A DNA stretch of 8,223 nucleotides from contig JBDNCP010000195.1 of assembly GCA_046719575.1 (NCBI GenBank), positions 1-8,223 of the forward strand, read 5' to 3'. Both the position numbers and the translations under genes were made by a program. The stretch comes from Thermoleptolyngbya sp046719575. Its GTDB lineage: Bacteria; Cyanobacteriota; Cyanobacteriia; Elainellales; Elainellaceae. Shown piece by piece: positions 1 to 6,719 of this stretch (position 1 is its first letter; each line of letters begins with the position of its first letter). Below the pieces are notes generated by a model, which worked only from the letters and a program-made list of their open reading frames with translations, did no database searches and was not told the origin of the DNA.

Positions 1-50
1 GCTCTAATTGCCCCCGCTACTGCAAGCCACGGACGAAATCTATGATCTTC

Positions 51-100
51 AAGTCTCAATCTCCAAGTCTCAATCTCTAAGTCTCAATCTCTAAGTCTCT
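51..100. repeat. 14-bp tandem repeat, three and a half copies
   Basis: The unit AAGTCTCAATCTCY occurs at 51-64, 65-78 and 79-92, followed by a partial copy AAGTCTCT at 93-100. The copies differ only at the last base of the unit (C in the first, T in the second and third). There are no spacers between copies, so this is a short direct tandem array and not a CRISPR. It looks like slippage-prone intergenic DNA; no function is evident. Confidence 0.9.
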
Positions 101-284
101 TGTGTGGCACTACCCATGAAATTGCGGCAAGCCCCAAAACACTCGACTGGCAATCTAAAGCTGAGATATTCTTAGCTCATCCTTCTTATCTAAGTAGGTA
201 AACCAAATTAAAACCTGGATTTCAGACTCTTGCGCTGCCCGCTGCACAGACGGCGCAGGGTCTGTGGGTTGATGTTTATTAATT

Positions 285-374
285 AGGGCTTACGCAGTTG
301 GACTATTTCTCGCGGGCTGCACCCGCGAGAAATAGTCCGAAATCCAAAAAATTCATCGCAGGTGCGTAAGTCCT
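285..374. mobile_element. MITE-like palindromic miniature element A
   Basis: The ends are a 12-bp imperfect terminal inverted repeat: AGGGCTTACGCA (285-296) and TGCGTAAGTCCT (363-374), matching at 11 of 12 positions. Inside lies a perfect 17-bp stem, 300-316 pairing with 322-338, around the 5-nt loop CTGCA. No reading frame inside could encode a transposase, so if mobile it depends on enzymes supplied elsewhere. There is no clear target-site duplication. The right end sits 4 bp before an in-frame ATG at 378. The same terminal repeat, slightly diverged, bounds the element at 6720-6837. The hairpin has no following T-run on either strand, so I do not call it an intrinsic terminator. Confidence 0.7.
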
Positions 375-376
375 GT

Positions 377-412
377 AATGTCCTACTTATTGATAATGTC
401 CTGCTTATTGAT
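377..412. repeat. 18-bp tandem duplication
   Basis: Two adjacent copies of AATGTCCTRCTTATTGAT lie at 377-394 and 395-412 and differ at one base (A versus G). Each copy carries an ATG in the frame of the downstream glycosyltransferase. A duplicated start-like segment directly after a miniature element looks like a local replication or insertion scar, and it makes the 378 ATG less trustworthy as the true start. Confidence 0.85.
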
Positions 413-548
413 AAGTCTAGCTGTCGAGCCAACAGCCGTGAGGGATATCCCCCAAACCTCCCTTTGCAGAAAACAAAGCATCCCCTACACCCCCATCATC
501 CCTCCTACACCTGCTAGCCTAAAGACTTGTCGATATTCCATTGGTGGT

Positions 549-2354
549 GTGAGTAAAGGCTTAAGAGACTGGTTTGCAGCACGTCCTTGGACGCTGCTGA
601 TCTTGTGGATAGGGCTGGCGGCACTGGTGCGATTTGCGTATTTGAATAGCAAGCCACCCTGGACGGATGAATTTTCGACCCTGGTGTTTAGCTTAGGGCA
701 TAGCTTTCGAACCGTGCCTTTGGATCAGGTGATTTCAGCCGAGAGTCTGCTGTCGCCGCTGCGCCCAGAGCCAGAAGGAACGTCGCGAGATGTGGTGCGC
801 TATTTGATGAGCGAGAGTACGCACCCGCCCGTGTATTTTTTGCTGTCGCACGTCTGGCTGAAGCTGTTTCCGGCGCTGCCGCAGGGAATTGTCAGTGTAT
901 GGGCGGGGCGATCGCTCTCGGTGGTGTTTGCCATTCTCACCGTACCCGCAGTTTATACACTAGGCTGGCTAGCGTGGCGATCGCGCTTGGCGGCTAATCT
1001 GGCGGCGGCGATGTATGCCTTGTCGCCCTATGCGGTGTTTCTAGCACAGGATGCCCGCCACTACACGCTGGCGCTGCTGTTGATCACGCTATCCTTCTGT
1101 TGTCTGGTGGCGGCTGTCCACGCTATGCAGGCTAGGAAACCGATTCCGCTCTGGCTCTGCGCCGGATGGATCGGGGTGAATGCACTGGGTGTGGCAGTTC
1201 ACTATTTTGTCATGCTGAGTTTGCTGAGCGAGGCGATCGCCCTCCTCTTCCTCTACCGCTTTCAGGCTCCTGCGTCCCATTCTCCGTCTGTTAACCCAGA
1301 TATCCTGTCTGCTCCTTCCCATCTCGCTACCTCAGCCTGCTTTAACCCCCGACTCCTGACCGTCGCCCTCCTCTCCCTCGCTGCCTGCTTTGTCTGGCTG
1401 CCCGAACTGGCAAAAACCCAGGACAGCACATTGACGGACTGGATCTTCTATGATCGCGGCGACTTACTCATGTGGCTGAATCCAATCTTCCAGTTCCTCG
1501 CGGCTTGGGTGGCCATGGTAATCTTGCTGCCACTAGAGGCAGACTTTTTGCCGCTGGCGGGCGTAGCAGCGGTGGTCATGATTGCTTTTCTGGTGTGGGT
1601 TCTCCCCCTCCTGGTTCGCAGCTTCAAAATCCTGCTGCAAAATCCCCAAACGCGCTGGGCGGTGCTGCTGCTGGGGGGGCTGGTGCTGGGGAGCATCGTG
1701 GTAATGACGCTGATTACCTACGGGTTGGGGCGCGACGTGACGCGGGGCGCACGCTACAACTTTATCTACTTTCCAGCCGTCATCGCGCTGCTGGGTGCCG
1801 CGTTGGCGACGCTGTGGCATCGAGGCAGCCTAGTCGATAGGGCAACGGCACCCGCTCCCTGGATCTCGCGCCGCTGGTATGCGCCCCGCCACCAGTTTCC
1901 CAAAACCGGGAAGACTGCGGTGCTAGGCATCCTGTTTTTAGGATTTCTCAGTGCCCTCTCGGTCGCCGTAAACCTGGGCTACGAGAAATATTACCGACCC
2001 GAACAATTAGCAATGCAAATCCGGCGGTATACCGAAGCCCCCATTCTCATCGCCACTGACCATCAAACCCATGTGCAAACGGGCGAAATGATGGGCATTG
2101 CCCGCGAGTTCTGGCTTGCGCCGGATGCCAGCCCCTACACGCTACCCCGGTTTATCCTGGCGCACGGCAAACAAAACGCTGCAACCCCTGCCGCCACGCT
2201 AAATCAGGTGCTAAGTCAGGTGCCGCGCCCGTTTGACTTGTGGCTTGTCAACTGGCACGCTTCTGAGAACGTGAACCAGTCTGATTGCACTGCACAGGTG
2301 ATTCGTAAAATCTGGATCAATGGCTACAGCTATGATCTCTACCGTTGTCGTTGA
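549..2354 (+). CDS. ArnT/PMT-like membrane glycosyltransferase (GT39-type)
   Basis: The product is a multi-spanning membrane protein of about 601 residues, likely a GT-C fold enzyme that transfers a sugar from a polyprenyl-phosphate donor on the outer face of the cytoplasmic membrane. The acceptor cannot be read from the sequence. Numbering from GTG 549, the first membrane helix (about 13-30) is followed at once by the acidic loop motif PPWTDEFSTL with Asp40-Glu41, where this superfamily keeps its catalytic acidic residue. Next come HPP (92-94) and DARHY (168-172) on the conserved loops, roughly ten further hydrophobic helices up to about 475, and a C-terminal soluble tail. Start choice: the frame is open back to ATG 378 (658 residues), but 378-548 is AT-richer, proline/threonine-rich, contains a tandem duplication and abuts a miniature element. 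GTG 549 places the first helix where the family has it, although no good Shine-Dalgarno is visible. The family call is solid; the start is uncertain. Confidence 0.85.
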   Translation: MSKGLRDWFAARPWTLLILWIGLAALVRFAYLNSKPPWTDEFSTLVFSLGHSFRTVPLDQVISAESLLSPLRPEPEGTSRDVVRYLMSESTHPPVYFLLSHVWLKLFPALPQGIVSVWAGRSLSVVFAILTVPAVYTLGWLAWRSRLAANLAAAMYALSPYAVFLAQDARHYTLALLLITLSFCCLVAAVHAMQARKPIPLWLCAGWIGVNALGVAVHYFVMLSLLSEAIALLFLYRFQAPASHSPSVNPDILSAPSHLATSACFNPRLLTVALLSLAACFVWLPELAKTQDSTLTDWIFYDRGDLLMWLNPIFQFLAAWVAMVILLPLEADFLPLAGVAAVVMIAFLVWVLPLLVRSFKILLQNPQTRWAVLLLGGLVLGSIVVMTLITYGLGRDVTRGARYNFIYFPAVIALLGAALATLWHRGSLVDRATAPAPWISRRWYAPRHQFPKTGKTAVLGILFLGFLSALSVAVNLGYEKYYRPEQLAMQIRRYTEAPILIATDHQTHVQTGEMMGIAREFWLAPDASPYTLPRFILAHGKQNAATPAATLNQVLSQVPRPFDLWLVNWHASENVNQSDCTAQVIRKIWINGYSYDLYRCR

Positions 2355-2460
2355 GCGTGCTGGAATATGCAAGTGAGGCGTTTTAGAGCGTTGCATAGCC
2401 CTCATCCCCTCACCACCCGATCCCAATCCCGCTACGCGGCCCGCGCTGTGGCAAAATCAG

Positions 2461-2479
2461 ACAGGAAGCCGATTCCTGT
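2461..2479 (+). promoter_or_regulatory. Small hairpin in the cyclophilin leader
   Basis: ACAGGAA (2461-2467) pairs perfectly with TTCCTGT (2473-2479) around the loop GCCGA, ending 18 nt before the cyclophilin ATG. The left arm contains AGGA. If formed in mRNA the stem lies close to the ribosome landing site, so it could modulate translation or be an operator, but a chance palindrome is also possible. A GC-rich palindrome CGCGGCCCGCG (2435-2445) lies just upstream. Confidence 0.3.
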
Positions 2480-2497
2480 TGTTGCTCTTGCAGAACC

Positions 2498-3610
2498 ATG
2501 ACTCAACTGCCCAAGCGTTCCTTCACCCGCTGGCTAAAAGCCGGAGCCGTTTCTCTGCTGATGACGCTGCTGCTGGTAGGCTGGGGAACCGCCCATAGCA
2601 ACCTAGCGGCGATCGCCCTCCCCCAGGGCAACGCCATCACCGACGGCCGCGCCATCTTGCGTTACGCGCTGCCGATCAATAACAAGCCCGTGCGCCAGTT
2701 GCAAGCCCTGCTCGAAGATTTGTCTACACCGCTCCGCATCAGTCGTAGTAGCCTCAGCGCTATCAACCCCAAACTGTCGCAGATGGAGCGGATTCTAAAT
2801 ACAAAGCAAAAGGAACTGTTAGCCAGCGTGCCAGAGGATCGTCAATCGGCGGCTGGGCTACTGATCACCCAGTTGGAAATGGGCATCAACGCCATGCGGA
2901 GCGCAGTTGAAGAAAACAACAAAGCCGCCCTGTGGGATAAGCGAGCCGAACTGCTCGATATGGTGGGTCAGCTAGAAGAACTGATGGTTGCCCAGTTTCC
3001 CTACGAAGTGCCAGAAGAATACAGCAACCTGCCCCAACTCAAAGGCCGCGCCACTATCAGCATTAAGACTGATAAGGGCGATATGGTGGCGGTGGTGGAC
3101 GGCTACAACGCCCCAGTCACAGCGGGCAATTTTGTCGATCTCGTCCAGCGCGGTTTCTACGACGGGCTAAAGTTCACCCGTGCTGAAGACTTCTATGTGC
3201 TGCAAATCGGCGACCCGCCGGGGCCCGCAGACGGCTTTATTGACCCCAAAACCAAGCAAGAGCGCAAGATTCCCCTAGAAGTGATGGTGAAGGGGGACAA
3301 AGTCCCCACCTACGGCATTACGTTAGAGGACGCAGGGCGTTATCTGGATCAGCCCGTGCTGCCCTTCTCTGCCTTTGGCGCCCTTGGCATGGCCCACCCC
3401 GATAGCGACCCCAACGGCGGCTCCTCCCAGTTCTTTTTCTTCCTGTTTGAACCTGAACTCACGCCCGCTGGGTTGAACCTGTTGGACGGTCGCTACTCCA
3501 TCTTCGGCTACGTCGTCGAAGGCAAGGAAGTGCTAGACAAACTGAAAGCGGGCGATGCTATCCAGTCAATGAAGGTGATTTCGGGCTTAGAGAATTTGGT
3601 AGAACCCTAA
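2498..3610 (+). CDS. Exported cyclophilin-type PPIase, TLP40/CYP38-like
   Basis: A 370-residue protein. Residues 1-40 form a Sec-type signal: basic start (KRSFTRWLK), hydrophobic core about 15-30, then small residues. There is no twin-arginine pair. Residues 50-165 are helical and charged, matching the N-terminal helical bundle of the thylakoid-lumen cyclophilin TLP40/CYP38. The cyclophilin domain spans about 183-365, with FTRAEDFYVLQIGDP (226-240), NGGSSQFFFF (306-315) and LLDGRYSIFGYVVEG (328-342). Against human cyclophilin A, the catalytic Arg is kept (Arg228) and so is a Gln (Gln236), but the Trp121 position is Leu328 and the His126 position is Tyr333, so isomerase activity may be weak. 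In plants this family helps photosystem II assembly and repair in the lumen; a lumenal or periplasmic chaperone role is inferred here. The protease gene follows after 41 bp with no terminator-like hairpin between. Confidence 0.92.
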   Translation: MTQLPKRSFTRWLKAGAVSLLMTLLLVGWGTAHSNLAAIALPQGNAITDGRAILRYALPINNKPVRQLQALLEDLSTPLRISRSSLSAINPKLSQMERILNTKQKELLASVPEDRQSAAGLLITQLEMGINAMRSAVEENNKAALWDKRAELLDMVGQLEELMVAQFPYEVPEEYSNLPQLKGRATISIKTDKGDMVAVVDGYNAPVTAGNFVDLVQRGFYDGLKFTRAEDFYVLQIGDPPGPADGFIDPKTKQERKIPLEVMVKGDKVPTYGITLEDAGRYLDQPVLPFSAFGALGMAHPDSDPNGGSSQFFFFLFEPELTPAGLNLLDGRYSIFGYVVEGKEVLDKLKAGDAIQSMKVISGLENLVEP

Positions 3611-3651
3611 TTCGCTAACCCGTCAAGCTAAACCCTCGCGGATGTTACCCC

Positions 3652-4461
3652 TTGTTCCGCCTCGCCTATCTCCCCTTTCCGCTCCGCATTGGCAGCCTGC
3701 TCATAGCGCTGCTGGTGCTATGGCTGCCCTATGTGGCGCTGGTCTATGCGCTGGTGGATGACGCAAACACCATCAGCATTTTGGTGATGCCTGTGCTGTT
3801 TGGACTGTTTTTTGGGCTGCTGTGGGCATGGGGACGCTGGGTGTATGGGCGACGGAGTTTTGCGCACTATGGGCTGGTAGGTACGTGGGCAATGGGGCGA
3901 GAATTGCTGCAAGGGCTGGGGATGGGCTTTGGCAGCCTGATGTTTTTGTTTGGGCTGATGAGTGTGCTGGGCTGGGTGACTTGGCGATCGCCCGCTATGC
4001 CGATTCTGCGACTTCTCCTCGAAGGACTGGGCGTGGGGTTGGGCTATGGCTTGGCGGAGGAAACGGTCTTTCGCGGCTGGCTGCTGGATGAGCTAGAGCG
4101 CGACTATTCGCCCCGCACAGCGCTCTGGGCCAACGCCCTTACCTTTGCTGTGCTGCACTTTATCCGCCCGCTGAATGAGGTGATTGCTACCTCGCCGCAG
4201 TTCTTTGGGCTGGTGCTGTTGGGGCTGCTGCTGGTGTGGGCCAGGCGGCAGACGGGGCGGCTCGGCCTGTCGATTGGGCTGCATGGCGGTATGGTCTGGG
4301 GTTATTACGTGGTGAATGTCGGGGCGATGGTGCGCTACACGGGCCAGGTTCCCGAATGGGTCACAGGTATTAACCAAAACCCGCTGGCGGGCGTGCTGGG
4401 GTTTCTCTGTATGGGCGGGCTGGCGCTGAGCGTGCGATCGCACTTCCGCCACTCGCCATAA
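3652..4461 (+). CDS. CPBP family intramembrane glutamic protease
   Basis: A 269-residue, largely hydrophobic protein with about seven or eight predicted membrane helices. It carries the signatures of the CPBP (Rce1/CAAX prenyl protease 2, Abi) family: motif 1 AEETVFRGW with Glu136, Glu137 and Arg141; motif 2 FAVLHF with Phe165 and His169; motif 3 around His211 in SIGLHGG. These are the expected glutamate and histidine active-site residues, so an active peptidase is likely. The substrate is unknown; family members range from prenyl-protein processing to bacteriocin self-protection, and plant plastids have members (SCO4, BCM). Start: TTG 3652 is the only reasonable start codon ahead of the first helix, since the frame is closed by TAA at 3616-3618. 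An ATG at 3642 lies 10 nt upstream but in another frame. No strong Shine-Dalgarno is visible, which fits translation coupled to the cyclophilin. Confidence 0.88.
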   Translation: MFRLAYLPFPLRIGSLLIALLVLWLPYVALVYALVDDANTISILVMPVLFGLFFGLLWAWGRWVYGRRSFAHYGLVGTWAMGRELLQGLGMGFGSLMFLFGLMSVLGWVTWRSPAMPILRLLLEGLGVGLGYGLAEETVFRGWLLDELERDYSPRTALWANALTFAVLHFIRPLNEVIATSPQFFGLVLLGLLLVWARRQTGRLGLSIGLHGGMVWGYYVVNVGAMVRYTGQVPEWVTGINQNPLAGVLGFLCMGGLALSVRSHFRHSP

Positions 4462-4485
4462 CCACCACCCCACCACCCCACCGAC
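4462..4485. repeat. CCACCACC 8-bp tandem repeat, G-rich on the minus strand
   Basis: Immediately after the protease TAA the unit CCACCACC occurs at 4462-4469 and 4470-4477, then as CCACCGAC at 4478-4485. The minus strand is strongly G-rich, with two GGGG runs and several GG steps, so a two-tier G-quadruplex is conceivable. Its effect, if any, on the downstream gene cannot be judged from sequence. Confidence 0.6.
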
Positions 4486-4489
4486 CCGA

Positions 4490-4495
4490 TACAAT
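4490..4495 (+). promoter_or_regulatory. Possible -10 box for the DUF3611 gene
   Basis: TACAAT is a close match to the TATAAT consensus and lies 50 bp before the DUF3611 ATG, in the 84-bp gap after the protease gene. The expected -35 position falls in the CCACC repeat and does not match TTGACA, so the promoter would be weak, activator-dependent or absent. Confidence 0.3.
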
Positions 4496-4545
4496 AGACG
4501 AAACCTGATAAAACTCAGGAAAACCCCTCACCTCCATGCCCGGAC

Positions 4546-5199
4546 ATGCCAGAAAGTTATAGCGATCGCCCCGTCTCTAGCCGCTCTGGCCGAACGGGCC
4601 AGTCGAGCCGCATCGAGTCGTCCTACAGTCTGCCGCCTGCGGTGCAGCGAGTGGCGCTGGCGTTTCGGCGAACGGGCTGGATCAGCTTTTGGGCGCAGTT
4701 GGTGCCAGGGGTCATCTCGGCGGGGTCGCTGGTGTTTGCCAGCTTTGGGCTAGCGGCTAGCACGGCCGCCACCGCACCGGGAGTTCCCTCACCCACCTCG
4801 ACGGAAACGGGCACGGGCGCGTTTTTCTCGATGCTGGGGCTGATTGCCCTGGCTGCTAGCGTCTTCTGGGCGTTTCGCTATGCGCGGATGGGCCGCCGCC
4901 TCCAAACTGCCGATGCGCGGCTGCGTCCCAAGCGCGGCGAGGCGTTTCAGATTTTGCGAACGGGGCTGATGATCAACCTAGTGGGGATGCTACTTACTTT
5001 TTTGGGCGCACAGGCGATCATCGGGTCGCTGGTAATCAAGGCATCGGCGCAGGGGTTTGCGATTTTTTCGGGCAGTGCCACCCGCTTTGTAAATCCGCTG
5101 GATATGCTGCTGGTGCTGGCGACGACCAACATCAACATGGCGCATTTTATTGGCATTGTTGCTTCGCTCTGGCTGCTGCGGGTGATGAGCCGGAGCTAG
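4546..5199 (+). CDS. DUF3611 family membrane protein, TIC21/PIC1-like
   Basis: A 217-residue protein. Residues 1-28 are Ser/Arg-rich and hydrophilic, followed by the conserved-looking SLPPAVQRVALAFRRTGWISFW (28-49) and four membrane helices at roughly 44-70, 92-113, 139-165 and 184-212. A basic cytoplasm-type segment (RYARMGRRLQ, 111-120) lies between helices 2 and 3, and the end motif NINMAHFIGIVASLWLL (195-211) is typical of the cyanobacterial family. DUF3611 proteins are near-universal in cyanobacteria. The plant relative TIC21/PIC1 in the chloroplast inner envelope has been linked to protein import and to iron transport, so a transport or translocation role is possible but not shown. ATG 4546 is used. 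An ATG at 4536 is in another frame and opens an 8-codon reading frame (stop 4560-4562) overlapping this start. A family-level call is secure; biochemical function is not. Confidence 0.82.
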   Translation: MPESYSDRPVSSRSGRTGQSSRIESSYSLPPAVQRVALAFRRTGWISFWAQLVPGVISAGSLVFASFGLAASTAATAPGVPSPTSTETGTGAFFSMLGLIALAASVFWAFRYARMGRRLQTADARLRPKRGEAFQILRTGLMINLVGMLLTFLGAQAIIGSLVIKASAQGFAIFSGSATRFVNPLDMLLVLATTNINMAHFIGIVASLWLLRVMSRS

Positions 5200-5218
5200 G
5201 TTTTGGGTCGGCGGGGGC

Positions 5219-5232
5219 TGGGCGATCGCCCA
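5219..5232. terminator. HIP1-centred palindrome in the convergent gap
   Basis: TGGGCGATCGCCCA is a perfect 14-bp palindrome built on GCGATCGC, in the 65 bp where the DUF3611 gene and the methyltransferase gene converge. TTTTGGG at 5201-5207 and CCCAAA at 5229-5234 offer an alternative, larger fold. It is well placed for a two-way terminator, but there is no T-run, so this rests on position only. Confidence 0.25.
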
Positions 5233-5264
5233 AACTGGACTGAGCCAAGCCCATCGCCCAAATC

Positions 5265-6572
5265 TCACCAACTAAAATCGAGCGGCATGGGCAGCGGCCA
5301 GGGCTTGCCCTTATAGAACAGCAGTTGATAAACGTGCAGACTGCCGTAGCGGAACGATGCCTCAAAAGATTGCAAATAGAGGTACCACATCCGCAGAAAT
5401 TTCTCGTCATAAGCGTCGCCTAAGGCGCGAATCGCGTCTCGGTTGCAGACGAGATTGGCGGCCCAGCGCTTCATGCTTTCGGCATAGTGGGGCTTGAGGT
5501 TTTCGCAGTGGGCGACGGAGAGCTTGGCAGCCCATAGCTCCTGAGTCAGCTCATGCAGTTGGGGCGCATAGCCGCCGGGAAAGATGTATTTGTCCACCCA
5601 GGCTCCGTTGCGCTCGTTGCTTTGGGTGACGATGGTGTGCAGCAGTCCGACTCCGCCCGGCTTCAGCAGCGCGTTGGCCTGCTGCATAAAGGTGGCAAAG
5701 CTGCCCTTGCCGACATGCTCAAACATGCCGATGCTCACGAACTTGTCGAACTGGCCGTGAAACTCGCGGTAGTCGGCGATTTCAATTTTGAGGCGATCGC
5801 CCAACCCCCGCTGCTCGATCCGCGCTTGCGCCAGCTTGGCCTGCTCTACGCTGAGGGTGATGCCCGTTCCCGACACGCCATAGCGCTCCGCTGCGTAGAT
5901 CAACATGCCGCCCCAGCCGCAGCCAATATCCACCAGGGTTTCGCCAGCTTTTAGCCCTAGCTTTTTGCAAATTAGCTCATATTTTTGCAACTGCATGGTT
6001 TCCAGCGAGTCGCTCTCTTGGCGGCGATAGCCACAGGAATAGGTGAGCGTAGGGTCGAGAAATCGCTGGTAAAAGTCGTTGCCCACATCGTAGTGATGCT
6101 GCACGTTTTTGCGGCTGTTTTGAATCCGCACGGGCACGGTCTTGAGGCGCTGGGTCAACACCTTAAACAGCAGCGGCAGCGTCACCTTGTTCCTGGCTTT
6201 GGAGTAGACATTGTTGCGATAAAACAACCCGATCAACTCCACCAAGTTGTTATTCGCCTCGTCCCACCAGCCGTCCATGTAGGCTTCACAAAAGCCCAGC
6301 GTGCCAAAGGACAAGACGCGATCGTAAGTACCGGGATGGTGAATGATCAGTCGCAGCGGCTCTGATGCGCCCACCCGCCCAAAGCGAAACGCTTGCCCCG
6401 CTGGGTTGACCACGGTAAAGTCGGCCGCGTCGATCAGGCTAAAGAGCTGGTAGAGATAGCGCTCTCCGCTGGGCAGCTTGCTCCAGTCGGCGATCGCCCT
6501 TGTCGCGCCTGAGCTAGGCACTGCGTCGGGCTGCACGGTCTGACGTTCGACCGAAGAAACGGGTTTTGTCAT
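5265..6572 (-). CDS. cfa: Cyclopropane-fatty-acyl-phospholipid synthase family methyltransferase
   Basis: A 435-residue SAM-dependent enzyme that by family adds a methylene bridge (or methyl group) to a cis double bond in an acyl chain of a membrane lipid. Residues about 30-150 form the N-terminal lipid-facing region (FEEAYMDGWW-like segment at 94-103). QNSRKNVQHHYDVGNDFY (151-168) leads into the methyltransferase domain with the SAM loop VDIGCGWGG (214-222). Residues corresponding to the bicarbonate and active site of E. coli CFA synthase are present: Cys180 (TYSCGY), Glu285 (GMFEHVG), His312 and Ile314 (LLHTI), and Tyr363 (PHYAESM); DKYIFPGG (327-334) is also kept. It is longer than the E. 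coli enzyme (382). Actinobacterial relatives of similar length include 10-methyl-stearate methyltransferases, so the product could be methylated rather than cyclopropanated. It lies downstream of the desaturase on the same strand, suggesting that DesC supplies its double bond. Start ATG 6572 has only a weak Shine-Dalgarno. The symbol reflects the family, not a proven product. Confidence 0.88.
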   Translation of the reverse strand: MTKPVSSVERQTVQPDAVPSSGATRAIADWSKLPSGERYLYQLFSLIDAADFTVVNPAGQAFRFGRVGASEPLRLIIHHPGTYDRVLSFGTLGFCEAYMDGWWDEANNNLVELIGLFYRNNVYSKARNKVTLPLLFKVLTQRLKTVPVRIQNSRKNVQHHYDVGNDFYQRFLDPTLTYSCGYRRQESDSLETMQLQKYELICKKLGLKAGETLVDIGCGWGGMLIYAAERYGVSGTGITLSVEQAKLAQARIEQRGLGDRLKIEIADYREFHGQFDKFVSIGMFEHVGKGSFATFMQQANALLKPGGVGLLHTIVTQSNERNGAWVDKYIFPGGYAPQLHELTQELWAAKLSVAHCENLKPHYAESMKRWAANLVCNRDAIRALGDAYDEKFLRMWYLYLQSFEASFRYGSLHVYQLLFYKGKPWPLPMPLDFSW

Positions 6573-6597
6573 AAGAGATACCTGCGAGAAACAATAG

Positions 6598-6672
6598 ACT
6601 TCTTGCGTGAATCGTGGCGCGGTACCGCCGCGCTACGATTCACATCCTCAAAACAGCATTCATGCAAGAGGT
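6598..6672. mobile_element. MITE-like palindromic miniature element B
   Basis: The ends ACTTCTTGCGTGAAT (6598-6612) and ATTCATGCAAGAGGT (6658-6672) are inverted repeats matching at 13 of 15 positions. Overlapping the left end is a 16-bp stem, 6607-6622 with 6628-6643, having one G-T type mismatch and loop TACCG. There is no coding capacity. The terminal sequence differs from elements A and C, so this is a separate family. It starts 26 bp upstream of the methyltransferase ATG and must therefore sit in that gene's promoter or leader, where it could supply or disrupt regulation. No clear target duplication is visible. Confidence 0.6.
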
Positions 6673-6719
6673 TTAATTTTTGTGGGAATTGGTGAGAATC
6701 TGTCAGAAAAATTGCCGAC

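Larger units (their letters stand above)
1..377. other. Gene-free stretch upstream of the glycosyltransferase
   Basis: I see no convincing gene here. A plus-strand frame is open from base 1 to a TGA at 43-45, so it could be the last 14 codons of a gene entering from the left, but that is too short to support. The stretch holds a 14-bp tandem repeat (51-100), a weak imperfect stem (223-235 against 253-264, built around CAGAC/GTCTG and TGCGC/GCGCA) and a hairpin-rich miniature element (285-374). It is clearly more AT-rich than the genes to its right. I found no promoter with both a good -35 and a good -10 box. Confidence 0.6.

Noticed and set aside
51..100. CRISPR array
   Set aside because: The copies are directly adjacent with no spacers, the unit is 14 bp, and no cas gene is present.
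300..338. Intrinsic terminator
   Set aside because: The 17-bp stem is strong but no T-run follows on either strand, and it is enclosed by terminal inverted repeats, so a miniature element explains it better.
378..548. N-terminal 57-residue extension of the glycosyltransferase from ATG 378
   Set aside because: The segment is AT-richer, contains a tandem duplication, abuts a miniature element and lacks the usual N-terminal layout of the family. I kept GTG 549, but the longer form cannot be excluded.
3652..4461. Abi-type phage defence or bacteriocin immunity gene
   Set aside because: The CPBP family includes such proteins, but the neighbours are housekeeping-type genes and there is no toxin, peptide precursor or defence partner.
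4093..4494. Minus-strand 133-codon open frame over the protease
   Set aside because: It is His/Gln/Pro-rich antisense to a gene with clear EExxxR and histidine motifs; no start signal or family resemblance.
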